From positions 25,386 to 89,385 of the forward strand of contig FWCC01000242.1 of assembly GCA_900169235.1 (NCBI GenBank): a stretch of 64,000 nucleotides of DNA. Reading direction: 5' to 3'. Below are positions 10,323 to 21,029 of the stretch, in pieces. The DNA comes from Zarea fungicola. Its lineage: Eukaryota; Ascomycota; Sordariomycetes; Hypocreales; Cordycipitaceae. The position numbers and the translations under genes are program-made. The stretch's first letter is position 1. Each line of letters starts with the position of its first letter. The notes under the pieces are model-generated. The model was not told the DNA's origin, searched no databases, and saw only the letters and a list, made by a program, of their open reading frames with translations.

Positions 10323-12830
10323 TCAAAGAGAACTCATCGCAGACTGGGCGCGAAATTCTTCTCTGGCCTCCACGTTGGAAATAGCGCTCTGAACAGCACT
10401 CGTCAAGTCAATGTGGAAGAGCGGCCTATCTAGACCGCTGACGACAGCTCCCTTGCGGCGCTGTCGTAACGCGGCGGCAACATTGGTCGGCTTCTCGTCA
10501 ATAAAGCCAGTGGAAGCTGGCACAGTTTCGTCAAAGTCAGACGAAGCAAGATCGCCACCCTTGGCCATCTCCTCATCTACCACCCTGGAGTGGCGAAGGG
10601 CCAGGTCACGGTCGACTGCTGATTCTTCGGCAACCGCAGCAGCAGAGTCTTTACCGCCAATCTCGGCGACGCTAAAAATGGAGCGCCAGCGATGAGGGAC
10701 GCCATCAGTGGGAGTTGTGGGAATGCCAAAGCCACCAGCAATAAGTGCCCGCTTCGTCCATCGGTTATTGATGCAGGCAATATGCCAGTCGACAACTTCA
10801 GGGGCCGTGTACTTGTCTAATTGGTTGCGAACATCGATGAGGCGCTGGACCGATGTAATATCGACATTGTTGACGGAACTGAAATCAAGGATAATAGCCT
10901 TGAGCCTTGGTAGCTCAGCTTCCTCACGAGTTTGGCGGCTCTTGGCAGTTTTTCGTGGACCTGGATTGTTCCAGGGTCTGTCACCCTTGCGTTCAAACAT
11001 CTCAGTGCTGGTGCGCTGGGTTCGTGCTTTGATAAAATCGGTCAGGTATTCGAGGGAATGGTTCGCGTTAGGGTAGTTGAAACCTTCGGAGAAACGGTAG
11101 ATGAAAATGCCTGGATATGGGTTCTCAAGTTCAACCTCGGGGTTGGAGCCGTCACCGTGGTCGAGCGGCAGGAAAACATTGCGGGAGGAGTTCTCCCAAG
11201 CTTCGGTGAATGTTCCGTACTCTCCAACAAGCTGCTTGTGGTCGGCACCGATAATGTGGTCACCGAGAACGGAGTGAACTCTGACCTTGCCCATAAATCG
11301 ACCGCGTGCCTTAAGAATGCGGAAAAGAAGAATGGCCGCAGATAGGCAGACGGTTGCGTACAACCCTTCTTCAATGTGCACAAATATACTGATAAATACA
11401 CCAATGAAGAAGACAAATACTTCCAGCGGCGAAACCCTCCAAAACTGATAGACTGTATTCGGTGGGGTGATTAGATCACCAACAGCGTGGATGATGACCG
11501 CGGCAAGAGAAGCACTTGGAATGTAGAAGAAGACTGAAGTAAGGAGATAGGTGGCAAGCAGAACGACAACACCAGTGATGATACCAGCCGCTGGCGTCCG
11601 CACGCCAGCCTTTGAGTTTACAGCGGTTCGGCTGAAAGATCCAGTCGACGGGTAGCCGCCGAGGAAGGGGCCGAGAATATTGGTCATGCCAATGGCAACC
11701 ATTTCCTGAGAAGGGTCAATGGTGTAGTTATTCACACGCCCAAAAGACTTGGAGATGGCAATATGCTCAACGAGCATGACAATGACAGTCGCGGGCAAGT
11801 GTGTAGCGAACTTTGAGAGAATAGCGCTGTTCAAACTAGGCGGCCCAACCTCCTGGAAGCCCTTGGGAACCTTTCCAAGCACACTAAAGGCCGGGTGCTC
11901 GCGGCGGCCTCTGTTGACAAGCCAGGAAATCAGGGTGTAGAGCAAAATGGCGAAGACAGTTCTCATGGTGTTGGCAAAGAAGATGATGCGCTTCTTGTTG
12001 GGATAGCGCTCCGCAGCTCGGGTAAGTACGTGACGAATGAGATAGAGGAGAAAGAGGGCAGTTAGACCCAGAGCGGCATCCAACTTGGTCTCCGGAAGAT
12101 GTTTCAGGGTGTTGATGATGACCTTGTAAGGAGCATCTCGGTTAGAGAAGCCATGGAGGCCAAGAAGAGAGGGAAGCTGGCTAACAGCAATAGTGATGGC
12201 GGAGCCAGTCATAAAGGCAGAAAGGGACGTGATGGAGATCAAGTCAACAAGCCAACCCAGACGCAACAGTCCTAAGCCCAAGACAATACAGCCGGCAATG
12301 ATGGATAGCGAAGAAGCAATGGCGTTGGCAGATAATGTAACGCCAGCCGCCTTGAGGTCCTGAACAACGGTTCCCACAACGGTGGACAAAACGGCGACGG
12401 GACCAATAGAAATGTCTTTTGACGTGCCAAAGACCCAATAGATGATGACACCCATGAAGGAGGAGTAGAGTCCAAACTGTGGCTCCAGGTTGGCGAGCAA
12501 GGCATAAGCCATGCCCTGAGGAACGAGAATGGCACCAATGGTGATGCCGGCAACGAGGTCACCAGCTAACCACTGAAGGTTGTAGTGTGGCATCCATGAT
12601 AGGAAAGGGAAAAGGGATTTGATGTAGGCAGCAGACTCTTGGCTTGTAGGAACCTGCTCTTGAATCCACTCGAGGGAAGTAGGAGGACCCTCGAAGAAGG
12701 AGTCACTAGTTTGCGTAGACATAACAGATTCGCCTCTGGTGACGGCGTCACGGGTGCTCTCGGACTCCTCTAATCGGATGCCAAGAACCTTGGCGAGGAC
12801 CCGGCCGATCTTGGACGATAGATCAGGCAT
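10323..12830 (-). CDS. SulP-family sulfate permease with C-terminal STAS domain
   Basis: Uninterrupted reading frame of 835 residues, a normal length for fungal sulfate permeases (Sul1/Sul2, CYS-14, SutB type). A cytosolic N-terminus of about 85 residues leads into a hydrophobic region (about 85-520) with SulP motifs: VPQGMAYALLANLEPQFGLY early on, and the helix GMTNILGPFLGGYPSTGSFS followed by RTAVN. The C-terminal STAS domain (about 560-760) contains LKAIILDFSSVNNVDIT, the usual hydrophobic strand and nucleotide-loop region. The predicted role is proton-coupled sulfate uptake at the plasma membrane, feeding sulfur assimilation. In related fungi such genes are induced by the Cys3/MetR bZIP factor under sulfur limitation. 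Upstream, one partly palindromic TGGCGCC string at about 13005-13014 is a weak match to that site. Its assignment to a low- or high-affinity subtype is not determined. Confidence 0.95.
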   Translation of the reverse strand: MPDLSSKIGRVLAKVLGIRLEESESTRDAVTRGESVMSTQTSDSFFEGPPTSLEWIQEQVPTSQESAAYIKSLFPFLSWMPHYNLQWLAGDLVAGITIGAILVPQGMAYALLANLEPQFGLYSSFMGVIIYWVFGTSKDISIGPVAVLSTVVGTVVQDLKAAGVTLSANAIASSLSIIAGCIVLGLGLLRLGWLVDLISITSLSAFMTGSAITIAVSQLPSLLGLHGFSNRDAPYKVIINTLKHLPETKLDAALGLTALFLLYLIRHVLTRAAERYPNKKRIIFFANTMRTVFAILLYTLISWLVNRGRREHPAFSVLGKVPKGFQEVGPPSLNSAILSKFATHLPATVIVMLVEHIAISKSFGRVNNYTIDPSQEMVAIGMTNILGPFLGGYPSTGSFSRTAVNSKAGVRTPAAGIITGVVVLLATYLLTSVFFYIPSASLAAVIIHAVGDLITPPNTVYQFWRVSPLEVFVFFIGVFISIFVHIEEGLYATVCLSAAILLFRILKARGRFMGKVRVHSVLGDHIIGADHKQLVGEYGTFTEAWENSSRNVFLPLDHGDGSNPEVELENPYPGIFIYRFSEGFNYPNANHSLEYLTDFIKARTQRTSTEMFERKGDRPWNNPGPRKTAKSRQTREEAELPRLKAIILDFSSVNNVDITSVQRLIDVRNQLDKYTAPEVVDWHIACINNRWTKRALIAGGFGIPTTPTDGVPHRWRSIFSVAEIGGKDSAAAVAEESAVDRDLALRHSRVVDEEMAKGGDLASSDFDETVPASTGFIDEKPTNVAAALRQRRKGAVVSGLDRPLFHIDLTSAVQSAISNVEAREEFRAQSAMSSL

Positions 12831-15542
12831 GATTGTGGCTTACGAATCGAATAAGCAGGGCAAGTCGAAGTTAGGATGGGACGAGTCGTGCGGGTGAACG
12901 AGAGAAAAGTGACGGATTTAAATGAAAACCAGTTGTTTTGATTTATCCAGCCATGCCCACGAGTTTGAGTAGCTGCGAAAAGGAAACAACGAATTTATAG
13001 CGCCGTGGCGCCGAGGCTCCGGTATGTTAATAAAGTCAAGTCAGGAGAGAGGTGTGACGGCAGTGAGCTATCGGCAAAGATGGCAGTCGACAGGATGGAG
13101 TCAGGATGAGACAACAACCAGTGCGACACCCAAGACAAGAATTGCGTCTAGACCTGCAAATGCAGCCCGGGGAAGGATATGTTTTTTGAAGCAGGTATTC
13201 GGTGTGTGGAGTTGTGGCTGCAATTGCTAGGGATGAGTTGGGTAAAGGCTCAGTGTTATTATAGACTTCACGAGAGTGCCGTGTCTGAATTAGGTGTAAG
13301 CCAAAAAAAAGTGACGAGTGCCACACTTGCGTACAGTCTGCGTCAGACGCGGCTTATCGGCGTGGGGTCAGCAGGGGATTCAAATGAATACCCAAAAGAC
13401 GAGGGAGCGGGACAAGCTGGGGGACAGGCCGGAAAAGGATGCTGAATGAAGGAAGCTTTGAAGGGGTGCGGCAGTTGAGCAACGAAGACACTACTGGTAG
13501 GAAGTCTGGATTTCGAGAAAACACGAGGCCTAGCCAGAGTGTAGAGTAGTATGTCACACGGGTGTTGTTTTATCTGCATTGCGAGAAGAAGAGTTGGAAT
13601 CTTCAAGGTGGCTTGAGAAGAGAGCTGCTGTGTCTTTACCAGTGACAATTTCGTCATAGCTCTCCGCCCGACACGCCGCCATTTTTAGGTTGAATTTGAT
13701 TTTTTTTCTTCCTTCTTCGCGTCGTCGGCGCCTTGCTTGGATAATCAACCGGAGATGGTGGAAGACTGGGAAATCACGACATCAGCATGGCGTTGGGTGG
13801 TGGTCCACCTGAACAGATGTCGCAATCGACTCTAGCCAGGAGCAGTAAAGCTAGTCCACAAATTTGATGGGCAAGTCCACTGTAGCCATTGGAATTCTTG
13901 GAAATGGCCACTGTAAAATAAGGGGTCTTTGTGGACGGTTGGAGGGGCTTTGAAATCTTGAGCCAAGGGAGCAGTCAGGCAGGCAATCAATTACTCACAG
14001 CGAGGGGTATTCGGTACTCGAGATGCGTTACAAAACATCAGATGCTACCGTCATATTTCCAGGCGATTTTAGGTACAACTTGAGTGCTTACAAACGCCAC
14101 ATTAATGGTCTCTCCCGTCTTGTGTCAAGGCAGGTATGGAGTACATCCGACCTGTAGATTCTTCACGCATCTTACTAGCCAAATTATCAATCTTGGCCGC
14201 TGCAACCGCCACATACCTTGGCCCCGACGATCCGAGCCCTTCCGCATCATAATTCAGCCCGCGTGTGCAATTCTTTACCCCTCGACATGTTTCTCTTCTG
14301 CAAGACGTCACCTGAGAAATCTTTCCCCTTCTGTATCTCCGCCAATCATAGCCGGACACGGTACACTGACCTCGATATCTCCCCTAGCCCGTTGCGTTGT
14401 CAACTGGAGGTGTATAGTACAACTGGTCATGCATATGCAGGCCATGTCGAGATTAAATTTGACCCCGGACTCTCTTGAGCCACAACGCTCCATGCACTGA
14501 CCATCTTTGTGTGGTGTCACCGTGTCGGTCTGTGACTGCCGCCCGGGTTTAGCACGTTATTCATCATTGGTTGCATATATCCTCGCCAAATCCAACTCCG
14601 AGTACATAAATTGAATGCAGCCTCAACGCACACTCCCGTCAGTGAAGGAGGCAGCAGTGAATGCTGCTTCATTCGCGTAGCTCTCTAGGTGTATGTAGGT
14701 CAGAACCTCCCCTAGCCTGACTAGAAGAAGAAAGAAGTATTATAATCATTGAGCACCTTACTAAAGCCTTCCACGTACATACACTTTGCAAATCACAATT
14801 GCGACGCCACGATGAATTGCAAAACAACCAACCCGTGCTCTGCCCAATAAGATTCGATAACGCGTAGGTGCTCTTTTACTTTTACCAGAAGTGGTTCGTG
14901 TAGGCATAACTACAGAGTACCGCATTCGTACCTTGCAGCCAGTCTTCATATTATGCGTGAGACTTGTCTTTCAATGTTGTCTCTGGTCTCTAAATTTAGG
15001 CCTGTCATTAGGAGCCGCTTCTAGATTCTGCACATGTTTGGGACATTGGAATGTGCTCTAGTAGAGTTATAATCTGCTCAACTGTTCGAAATATGAATTA
15101 ACTAGAATAGATATCCCTTTGCACACATATTTACTGGCTATTTTTAGAATCGGCAGACATGCACTCTCCACTCGTAGCTTGCCTGGCCGCCAAGATTAGA
15201 AGAGCGAACTGCAGCGGCAGCAAGAACCTTGAAACAGGCAATCAGTTTATTTTGACCAGCTCATCACCTGTCTGTAATAAGATCCAAAGATTCGCAAATT
15301 GGTTGAAACTATACCAAGGCATCTCCAAGTATGCACAGTCTCATAAGCCGCAGGGCTGCGTACAGGAAGCCAGCCTCGCCTGTCCCACTACCAACCTCCC
15401 CACTAAACCGCCACGGACAATGTACTCTACACGTCTTTCGCGACACAAACGAAGCGTACATTGTCGAGTCTGCGCCGCGGGCCTCGAACATCGTAATTGT
15501 TTTATTCCTCCCAATACATTCACAAGGGGGCCATCCATCACA
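12831..15542. other. Intergenic divergent region between sulfate permease and BUB2
   Basis: About 2.7 kb carrying the promoters of two divergent genes. A GC-rich partly palindromic string lies at 13001-13018. ORFs inside, for example 14084-14500 on the plus strand, show no family signature. The plus-strand frame upstream of BUB2 is open from 15159, but I read it as leader. No RNA gene was recognised. Confidence 0.5.
13005..13014. promoter_or_regulatory. Possible weak Cys3/MetR-like site upstream of the sulfate permease
   Basis: The bases GTGGCGCCGA share the TGGCGCC core with the palindromic site recorded for fungal sulfur regulators (ATGRYRYCAT type) but miss the outer positions. It sits about 175 bp upstream of the permease start. 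The match is incomplete, so this is a candidate only. Confidence 0.2.
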
Positions 15543-17161
15543 ATGCCCACCAGTTCACCCCGTGAAGGTGCACCGAATCTCTCGCCGCAGCATCTTCACC
15601 ACCACCATCATCACAGCTCACTCCTTCACACTGATCTGCAACCGCCACCGTCGCCGCGCACACATCGAGCCCTCCGTCGCCTGCAGTCCGCGCACACGCT
15701 CGGCGCCAAAGCCGCAAGCCAAGGGTCCTTGATATCGCAGCAATACCGTGAGGCCTTGCATAGGAATGCATCACCAGTGCGCAGTAGCCAGGCGGCGGCG
15801 GCCGCACCATCGCCAACCTCTGGCGGGACCGCGACGACCGCGAACACAACCACCACACCGGCTGCTGGGAGCATCAGGCATCACCAGCAGCCACACCGCG
15901 GGCGTGCTAACAGTGATGCCATAGCGCCCATGATGCATCAGATGAACGTCGTCGGGGCGACGCGCAGAACCGGCGTCAGCAAGCCGGTCTTCTCCCACGG
16001 TCACCTCTCCCTGCAGCAGATCATCCGTGAGGGTCCTACTGACGGTGACTTCATTGGCGCGCTAGAGAGTGCGAGGTGGAAGGTGGTAGATGAAGGAGTC
16101 AAGAGCGCCGAGGACGGAATGGTAAGCAGTGCGAAAATCTCCAAGAGCTTAGCCACCGTGCTGCACTTTGTTTTCTTTTCATGGCTAACAAAAAGTCCGC
16201 ATACAACAACAGTCTACTCTTCGAATTTATGTCTGGCTCGTTCTCCTCGACGCCCCCATCATGCCTACCGACGATTACCTCGCTCTCATTCACCGCGGTG
16301 CGTCGCCGGCCTACGCCAAGATCCGCAACGACACTTTTCGCACACTCACCACTGATCCGCTCTTTCGCCGGCGCGTGAGCGAGGCCAGCCTTATCCGGCT
16401 CCTCAACGCCATAGCATGGAGGCTCCACGACGCCAGGGAAGAAGAGCGACAGGCCAACGGAGGTGCTGCCGGTATAAGCCGTCCAGGAAGCAGCCATTCA
16501 TCATGGCCGACGCGCGAATCTCTCGGCGGGGGCAGTATCTCGGGCACTTCGCCGGCGCGGTCCGCAGGCGCTCCTGAGCCGGGCACCTATGTGCAGGGGA
16601 TGAATGTACTGGCAGCGCCGTTCCTGTACGCCGCCCGCAGTGAGGGCGAAGCCTTTGCGGCATTCCACACGCTGCTGACGCGCGAGTGTCCGGCGTACAT
16701 CAGAGGGGCCATGACGGGAGTCCACAGGGGGCTGGCGCTTGTCGACAAGGTCCTGGCCATTGTTGATCCGCGCCTCAGCATGTATCTTACCGCCAAGGGC
16801 TTATCGGCAGAGATTTACGCCTTCCCGTCGGTTCTGACATTGTGCGCGTGCACGCCACCACTGCCGGAGGTGCTCAAGCTCTGGGATTTCCTGTTTGCGT
16901 ACGGGCCGCACTTGAACATTGTCTGTATTGTGGCTCAGCTCACCATAATGCGAGCCCAAATTCTGCAATCACCCAGGTAAGCAAATTCTACACAATCCTT
17001 GATGCGGTAGGAGATCTCAACTAACCCGTCCAAAAAGCCCCAACAAGGTGCTGCGTTCATTCCCCCCGCTCAACGCAGATCTCATTAAGAGCGTCACCAT
17101 TGGCATTATCAAGCAGATTCCCGACGACATTTATGCTGATATTGTGGTTCACGCGCAGTAA
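15543..17161 (+). CDS. BUB2: BUB2-like mitotic-exit GTPase-activating protein (TBC domain)
   Basis: Three exons: 15543-16121, 16213-16976 and 17038-17161 (introns 91 and 61 nt; GTAAGC donors, a CTAAC branch string in both). Joined, they give 488 residues. The TBC domain (about 165-470) follows Bub2 closely: STLRIYVWLVLLDAP, then the arginine finger in IRNDTFR (Arg236), the glutamine finger in YVQ (Gln321), AEIYAFPSVLTLCACTPP, and LWDFLFAYGPHLNI. Yeast Bub2 acts with Bfa1 as GAP for Tem1 at spindle poles and delays mitotic exit; that role is inferred. The protein is longer than yeast Bub2 (about 306 residues) because of a disordered N-terminal extension of about 150 residues, with a run of six His at 19-24, and a Ser/Gly-rich insert of roughly 45 residues before YVQ. 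I chose the ATG at 15543 (tcacaATGccc); the frame is open further upstream to 15159, so a longer start is possible. Confidence 0.92.
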
Positions 17162-17891
17162 CTTTGGCTCTCGATTCTGCACGTGTTCCTTCGTATTACG
17201 GGTTGCATTTGTACATTTTTGATAAAACAGGAGTTTTTTTTCTAATTATGGAACTGGCTTTAGTAAGCCTGATGGACGCCTTTCAATGTTGTAACGAATT
17301 TCATGGTTAGTATTTCTTGGTTTGGTTCTCGGAATGGGTCGTGATGGAATCATGGGAATGGGAATGATGGAACGTCACTTTTTTTTTTTTTTTTTTAAAA
17401 AAAAAAGGCATTTGGGTTAAAACTGGAATGTTGTAAAATTACATCTAAGAAATGGGAAATGAAAGATCTTGTGGTTTGTGTTTGTGTTTGAAAGAGAATT
17501 CGAGGAAGAAATCTACCACTCTGACACACTACAGCCCAAGACGTTTCGAGCCTTGTATCCATCTAGTGAGTAATGTTAAAAAAGTAAAATAGAGGAAAAC
17601 AAGGTTAAAATGCAAAAAGAGTTAAACAATTTCCAACGCCAATATATGATGCAAAATAAATGCATGTATGTATGCGCACCCCTGTGTTCTCCTTCTAGCC
17701 ATCTATAGACAGCTTCATGCAATCATCACCTTGGTAAAGTAACTCTCGATCGTCAATAATACACCAGTTCGGTACAAAAAAAAAGTCACTCCCTTTATGT
17801 CATATGTGCATGTATTCATATATACTCTTCACCGACAGGCAGACTTGGAATACGCCGGGACTCCCATGCTGCAGACACAAGCACGGGCATT
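17162..17891. other. Convergent intergenic region with T18-A10 palindrome
   Basis: 730 bp between the stops of BUB2 (+) and the PAQR gene (-). It contains a T-run immediately followed by an A-run at 17379-17406. No gene is seen. Confidence 0.6.
17379..17406. repeat. T18-A10 homopolymer palindrome
   Basis: Eighteen T directly followed by ten A, able to fold back on itself. It lies between convergent 3' ends, so it could serve as a bidirectional 3'-end element or simply be a slippage tract. Homopolymer length may be affected by assembly. Confidence 0.7.
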
Positions 17892-19430
17892 CTAGTACGC
17901 AGGGCAGCCACCGACAGCACGGCCAAAGGCATTCGCAAAAAATTGCTGCATAGCGGTGTAGTGAAAGATGATGCCACCAAGCACAGCAGCGTGCCACAGG
18001 TTGTGGCTGCCGCCAATGTAGTCAAACATGCCGGGGTACCAGCACTCGGGGATCTTGCTCGCATAGATGACAGCGCCTCCAAAATATACAAGAATCGACT
18101 TGAGAATGGGCGAGTAGAAATCCACGACGAACTCGGAGCCGTGCGTGTAGAGAAGCTGCAGAATGGGGAGGAAGCCAGTAAGGGCCAGACCGACGAAAAA
18201 GGCGACTCGCAACCAGGACATATCTGGACTGTTGAACATAGGATGCCAGGGCAGGATGACGCCGCCCACGCCGAGGAAAGCCGTCAGCAGCATGTAGGTC
18301 CATCGGCTGACGGGGTCGCAGTAAAAAGCCGTGTACTCGGTCGTCATGATGGACGCAGCAATAAGAAGCGAGATGCCAGTGTAATCGACACAGGCAAAGA
18401 TGGAAATGGCATTAACATCAGCCACGGAGTTCATGGTGTGCCAGATGACAGAGCAGACGAGGGTCAGGCAGGCCATGATGAAGAAGACGGAAGCGACAAA
18501 GATGTCACTCTTGGTGCTAAGCGAAAAGTTGGTGCTGGTGGGGTAAAAGTAAAACGCGACGGCGAGTACGAGAACCAGTCCGATCGCGTGAGACCAAATG
18601 TTGAAGAACTCGTTGGAGATATTAAACGCAGACCTAACGCACTCGAGTTTTGTTTCCGTAAATCGATAGCCCCTGTGGATATGCGGGTTGTTCTGCCAAG
18701 GGATTGGCAGCTCATGATATGCCAAGAGTCTCCTCTCCTTCGCAAGAGCAACGGCCTGCTGGATATGATCCTCTAGTGACTGGGCGGCACGCTTTGCGCG
18801 CTCGAAACCCTCGTCCATGACTTCCCTGGCACGCTCCATGCTTTCGTGGGCAACTCGGCGACCTTCACCCATAAATGCCTCGGCAGCCGTTGCGGCATTG
18901 GCAAAGCTCTGCTCTCGTAGCTTGTGCGCACCTTCTTCAAACTCGGTTAACATGCCTTCTAGCAGATCAATACCGACGCAGGCCTTTTCATGTAGTGACC
19001 CAGCAGCATCCAGTGTTTCTTGATAGCGCGTCTCCAGCGTCTCAACCATGACGTGAAGGCGGCGACGACCGGCGCCAAGAACCTCTTCGGAGGCTTGCGA
19101 GCATCGTGTTCGGACAGCCTGGAGGGTAGCAAAGGCACGGGAGAAGGAATAGTCGCGGCTCATGTCTCCATAGCGTTCAATAAACTCCAAACGGCGCTCC
19201 AGCTCGGAGAGAAAGAGGTCGACTTTGAGCAGGAGGCTCTCTTCCGTGTCCATTATTTGGCCTACGATGGACTTCCGACGCGGGAGGAAGAAGGAGTGGC
19301 GGCGGCGGTTCAAGGGCGGTGGTGCGTTTGTAGGGATATCGGCACCTGAAGTCGTGGCAGTTGTGGCAGCATCGTCGTTCTTGTTCGACCTGCCCGAGCA
19401 GGTCGGTGTCAAGGCAGTGACAGACGACAT
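17892..19430 (-). CDS. IZH3: Izh3-like PAQR / haemolysin-III family membrane receptor
   Basis: Single-exon gene of 512 residues. Residues about 60-240 are helical and charged, with coiled-coil character (for example RAREVMDEGFERAKRAAQSL). They precede a seven-helix region from about 270 to the end. The PAQR metal-site motifs are present: E-x2-N-x3-H in NEFFNIWSHAIG, H and D in SVIWHTMNSV and CVDYTG, and H-x3-H in HNLWHAAVLGGIIFHY. This matches fungal Izh3-type proteins, which carry a long N-terminal extension, unlike the short Izh1/2/4. The family includes adiponectin receptors; Izh proteins are linked in yeast to zinc and sterol homeostasis. Location is probably plasma membrane or ER. The ligand and exact role here are unknown. 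The ATG at 19430 is the first in frame. Confidence 0.9.
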   Translation of the reverse strand: MSSVTALTPTCSGRSNKNDDAATTATTSGADIPTNAPPPLNRRRHSFFLPRRKSIVGQIMDTEESLLLKVDLFLSELERRLEFIERYGDMSRDYSFSRAFATLQAVRTRCSQASEEVLGAGRRRLHVMVETLETRYQETLDAAGSLHEKACVGIDLLEGMLTEFEEGAHKLREQSFANAATAAEAFMGEGRRVAHESMERAREVMDEGFERAKRAAQSLEDHIQQAVALAKERRLLAYHELPIPWQNNPHIHRGYRFTETKLECVRSAFNISNEFFNIWSHAIGLVLVLAVAFYFYPTSTNFSLSTKSDIFVASVFFIMACLTLVCSVIWHTMNSVADVNAISIFACVDYTGISLLIAASIMTTEYTAFYCDPVSRWTYMLLTAFLGVGGVILPWHPMFNSPDMSWLRVAFFVGLALTGFLPILQLLYTHGSEFVVDFYSPILKSILVYFGGAVIYASKIPECWYPGMFDYIGGSHNLWHAAVLGGIIFHYTAMQQFFANAFGRAVGGCPAY

Positions 19431-20264
19431 GACTGTGTGGTGGCTTCGCTTAGATGCCGATCATGAGGTACAGAGGAGTCGCAAAAGACAAGTACACAGC
19501 AACTATCGTGAGAAGTGCGGCAGCACCCGAAGATGCAGAAGACGAGAACGAGATATTTTTTCGATCCAAATGTCGATTGCGTGTGGCGGTACACACGAGC
19601 AGTCGGCGTTGGCGACAATTGGTTGAGTAAGGAAAATGGGCCCTCTGGGGCCGTCTCAACAAAGCGGCGGCGGCGCAGGTGGACTACAGTGGCATGAGCA
19701 CGCGGTTCGGCTGGGTCTGCCAGAATTTGGGTTTACGAGGCTGAAAGAATGCGAAGTTAAAAGGAAAGAAAGCGATTGTTGGAAGGAGTGTTTGGAGCTG
19801 ACAGAATTACTGCCCCGAGGAAGAAAGAGGGGGTATGATTTCAATGATGCACGTCGGAAATTGACGTGAGAACCTTTGCGGTATTCCCCGTTTGTCAGAT
19901 GCCGTCACTGCACAGTTACAGTGCGCTGCCCTCCCCGTACAGCGCTGTAGTCAGCCTGTAGAACAGTGGAGTCCCCGCCCTGATCCCGTCTGAAGGGCGG
20001 ATGCAGGCACCCAAAGAGGCAGCAAATAGCGGGCGCAGTTATGCTGAATAATGAGGAAACAGCGCTAATCAACCTTGGCTTATGCTGATGGCTGTTATCC
20101 GGTCCCGAAGTTGACCCATTTGGACATCTCGCTTCAACGGTGACTTTGTTCATCCGTCCTCTTGTTTGCAACACAAGCCGCGTTTTCCTCACCACCCAAA
20201 CATACGCTCATATCGCTGCAAATAAACACCACCGATACAGTATAGAAACCAAGCTCAAACCGCA
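19431..20264. promoter_or_regulatory. Divergent promoter region, Izh3-like (-) and THOC5-like (+)
   Basis: 834 bp separate the two divergent starts, so both promoters lie here. Several short ORFs (19450-19662 minus, 19636-19869 plus) look like leader sequence. No specific regulator site was recognised. Confidence 0.5.
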
Positions 20265-21029
20265 ATGGCCGTGGATAAAATTGTGAGCGACCACAGGCTC
20301 GCAGCTGTTCTGCAAATTTCGGACCAGGCACGCGATCAGGGACACGGTCTACTGCAGCTCGTGGCCCAGGCCAGCAGCGTCGCACCAACAGATATACAGA
20401 CTGAGCTTTTGAAGCACAAGCACCGCCTTCTCACGAGTTTAGCGCTTCTGCGCGGTCTACATAGAAACGCCTGCTTTGCTGCGCGCGATACCAAGACGCA
20501 GACGGCGGAGCATCGGCAAGAAGTTGACCGCCTCCATCTGCAACTTCAAAACCTCTACTACGAGCAGCGCCATCTCCAAGGCGAAATTGTTGCCTGCGAA
20601 TCTTACGAGTATGTTTGAAATATCCCGACATTCTCGGAAAAGGGCAGTAAAGCCTGATGGGAGGATCGCTGGAGCTGACATGCATTCACAGCCATAAATA
20701 CCAACAACTACCGCTTATTTCTGCCGAAGAATTTCTAGCGCAGAACCCGGAACGCGCCACAGATGACGAAAACGAGCTCATGTTTGCGCGAATCGAGCAC
20801 GAGCGAGCAGAGCGCGAGGGCTTGGAGCAACGCCGGCAAGAGCTACTCAAACGGAAGCAGAAGTTGATTGCGGAGAATACGCGACGAAAGGACGATCTTG
20901 CCAACTTGGACCAGAATCTCGAAAAGTTCATTGATGTATGTTGCCTTCTATACGGCCATTCTTGGATGTGGTACTAATTCTGCCAAGGCTGCCAAACCAA
21001 TTCTGGAACTTTTTGACAAGGCTCCATGA
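20265..21029 (+). CDS. THOC5-family subunit of the THO/TREX mRNA export complex
   Basis: Three exons: 20265-20608, 20692-20935 and 20988-21029 (introns 83 and 52 nt, GTATGT donors; the second intron has a TACTAAT branch string). Joined, they code for 209 residues. The protein is almost wholly alpha-helical and charged. It carries the THOC5 signature: LYYEQRHLQGEIVACESYD followed after the intron by HKYQQLPLISAEEFL, then a coiled coil with ERAEREGLEQRRQELLKRK, and a short tail AAKPILELFDKAP. THOC5 in animals acts in the THO/TREX complex coupling transcription with mRNA export in the nucleus. The fungal protein is much shorter than the animal one (over 600 residues) and covers only its N-terminal coiled-coil part. 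The name rests on this conserved stretch. Confidence 0.88.

Noticed and set aside
15159..15542. N-terminal extension of BUB2 by 128 codons
   Set aside because: The extension has irregular composition. The ATG at 15543 has a better context and begins the plausible protein; I kept the extension as leader, not excluded outright.
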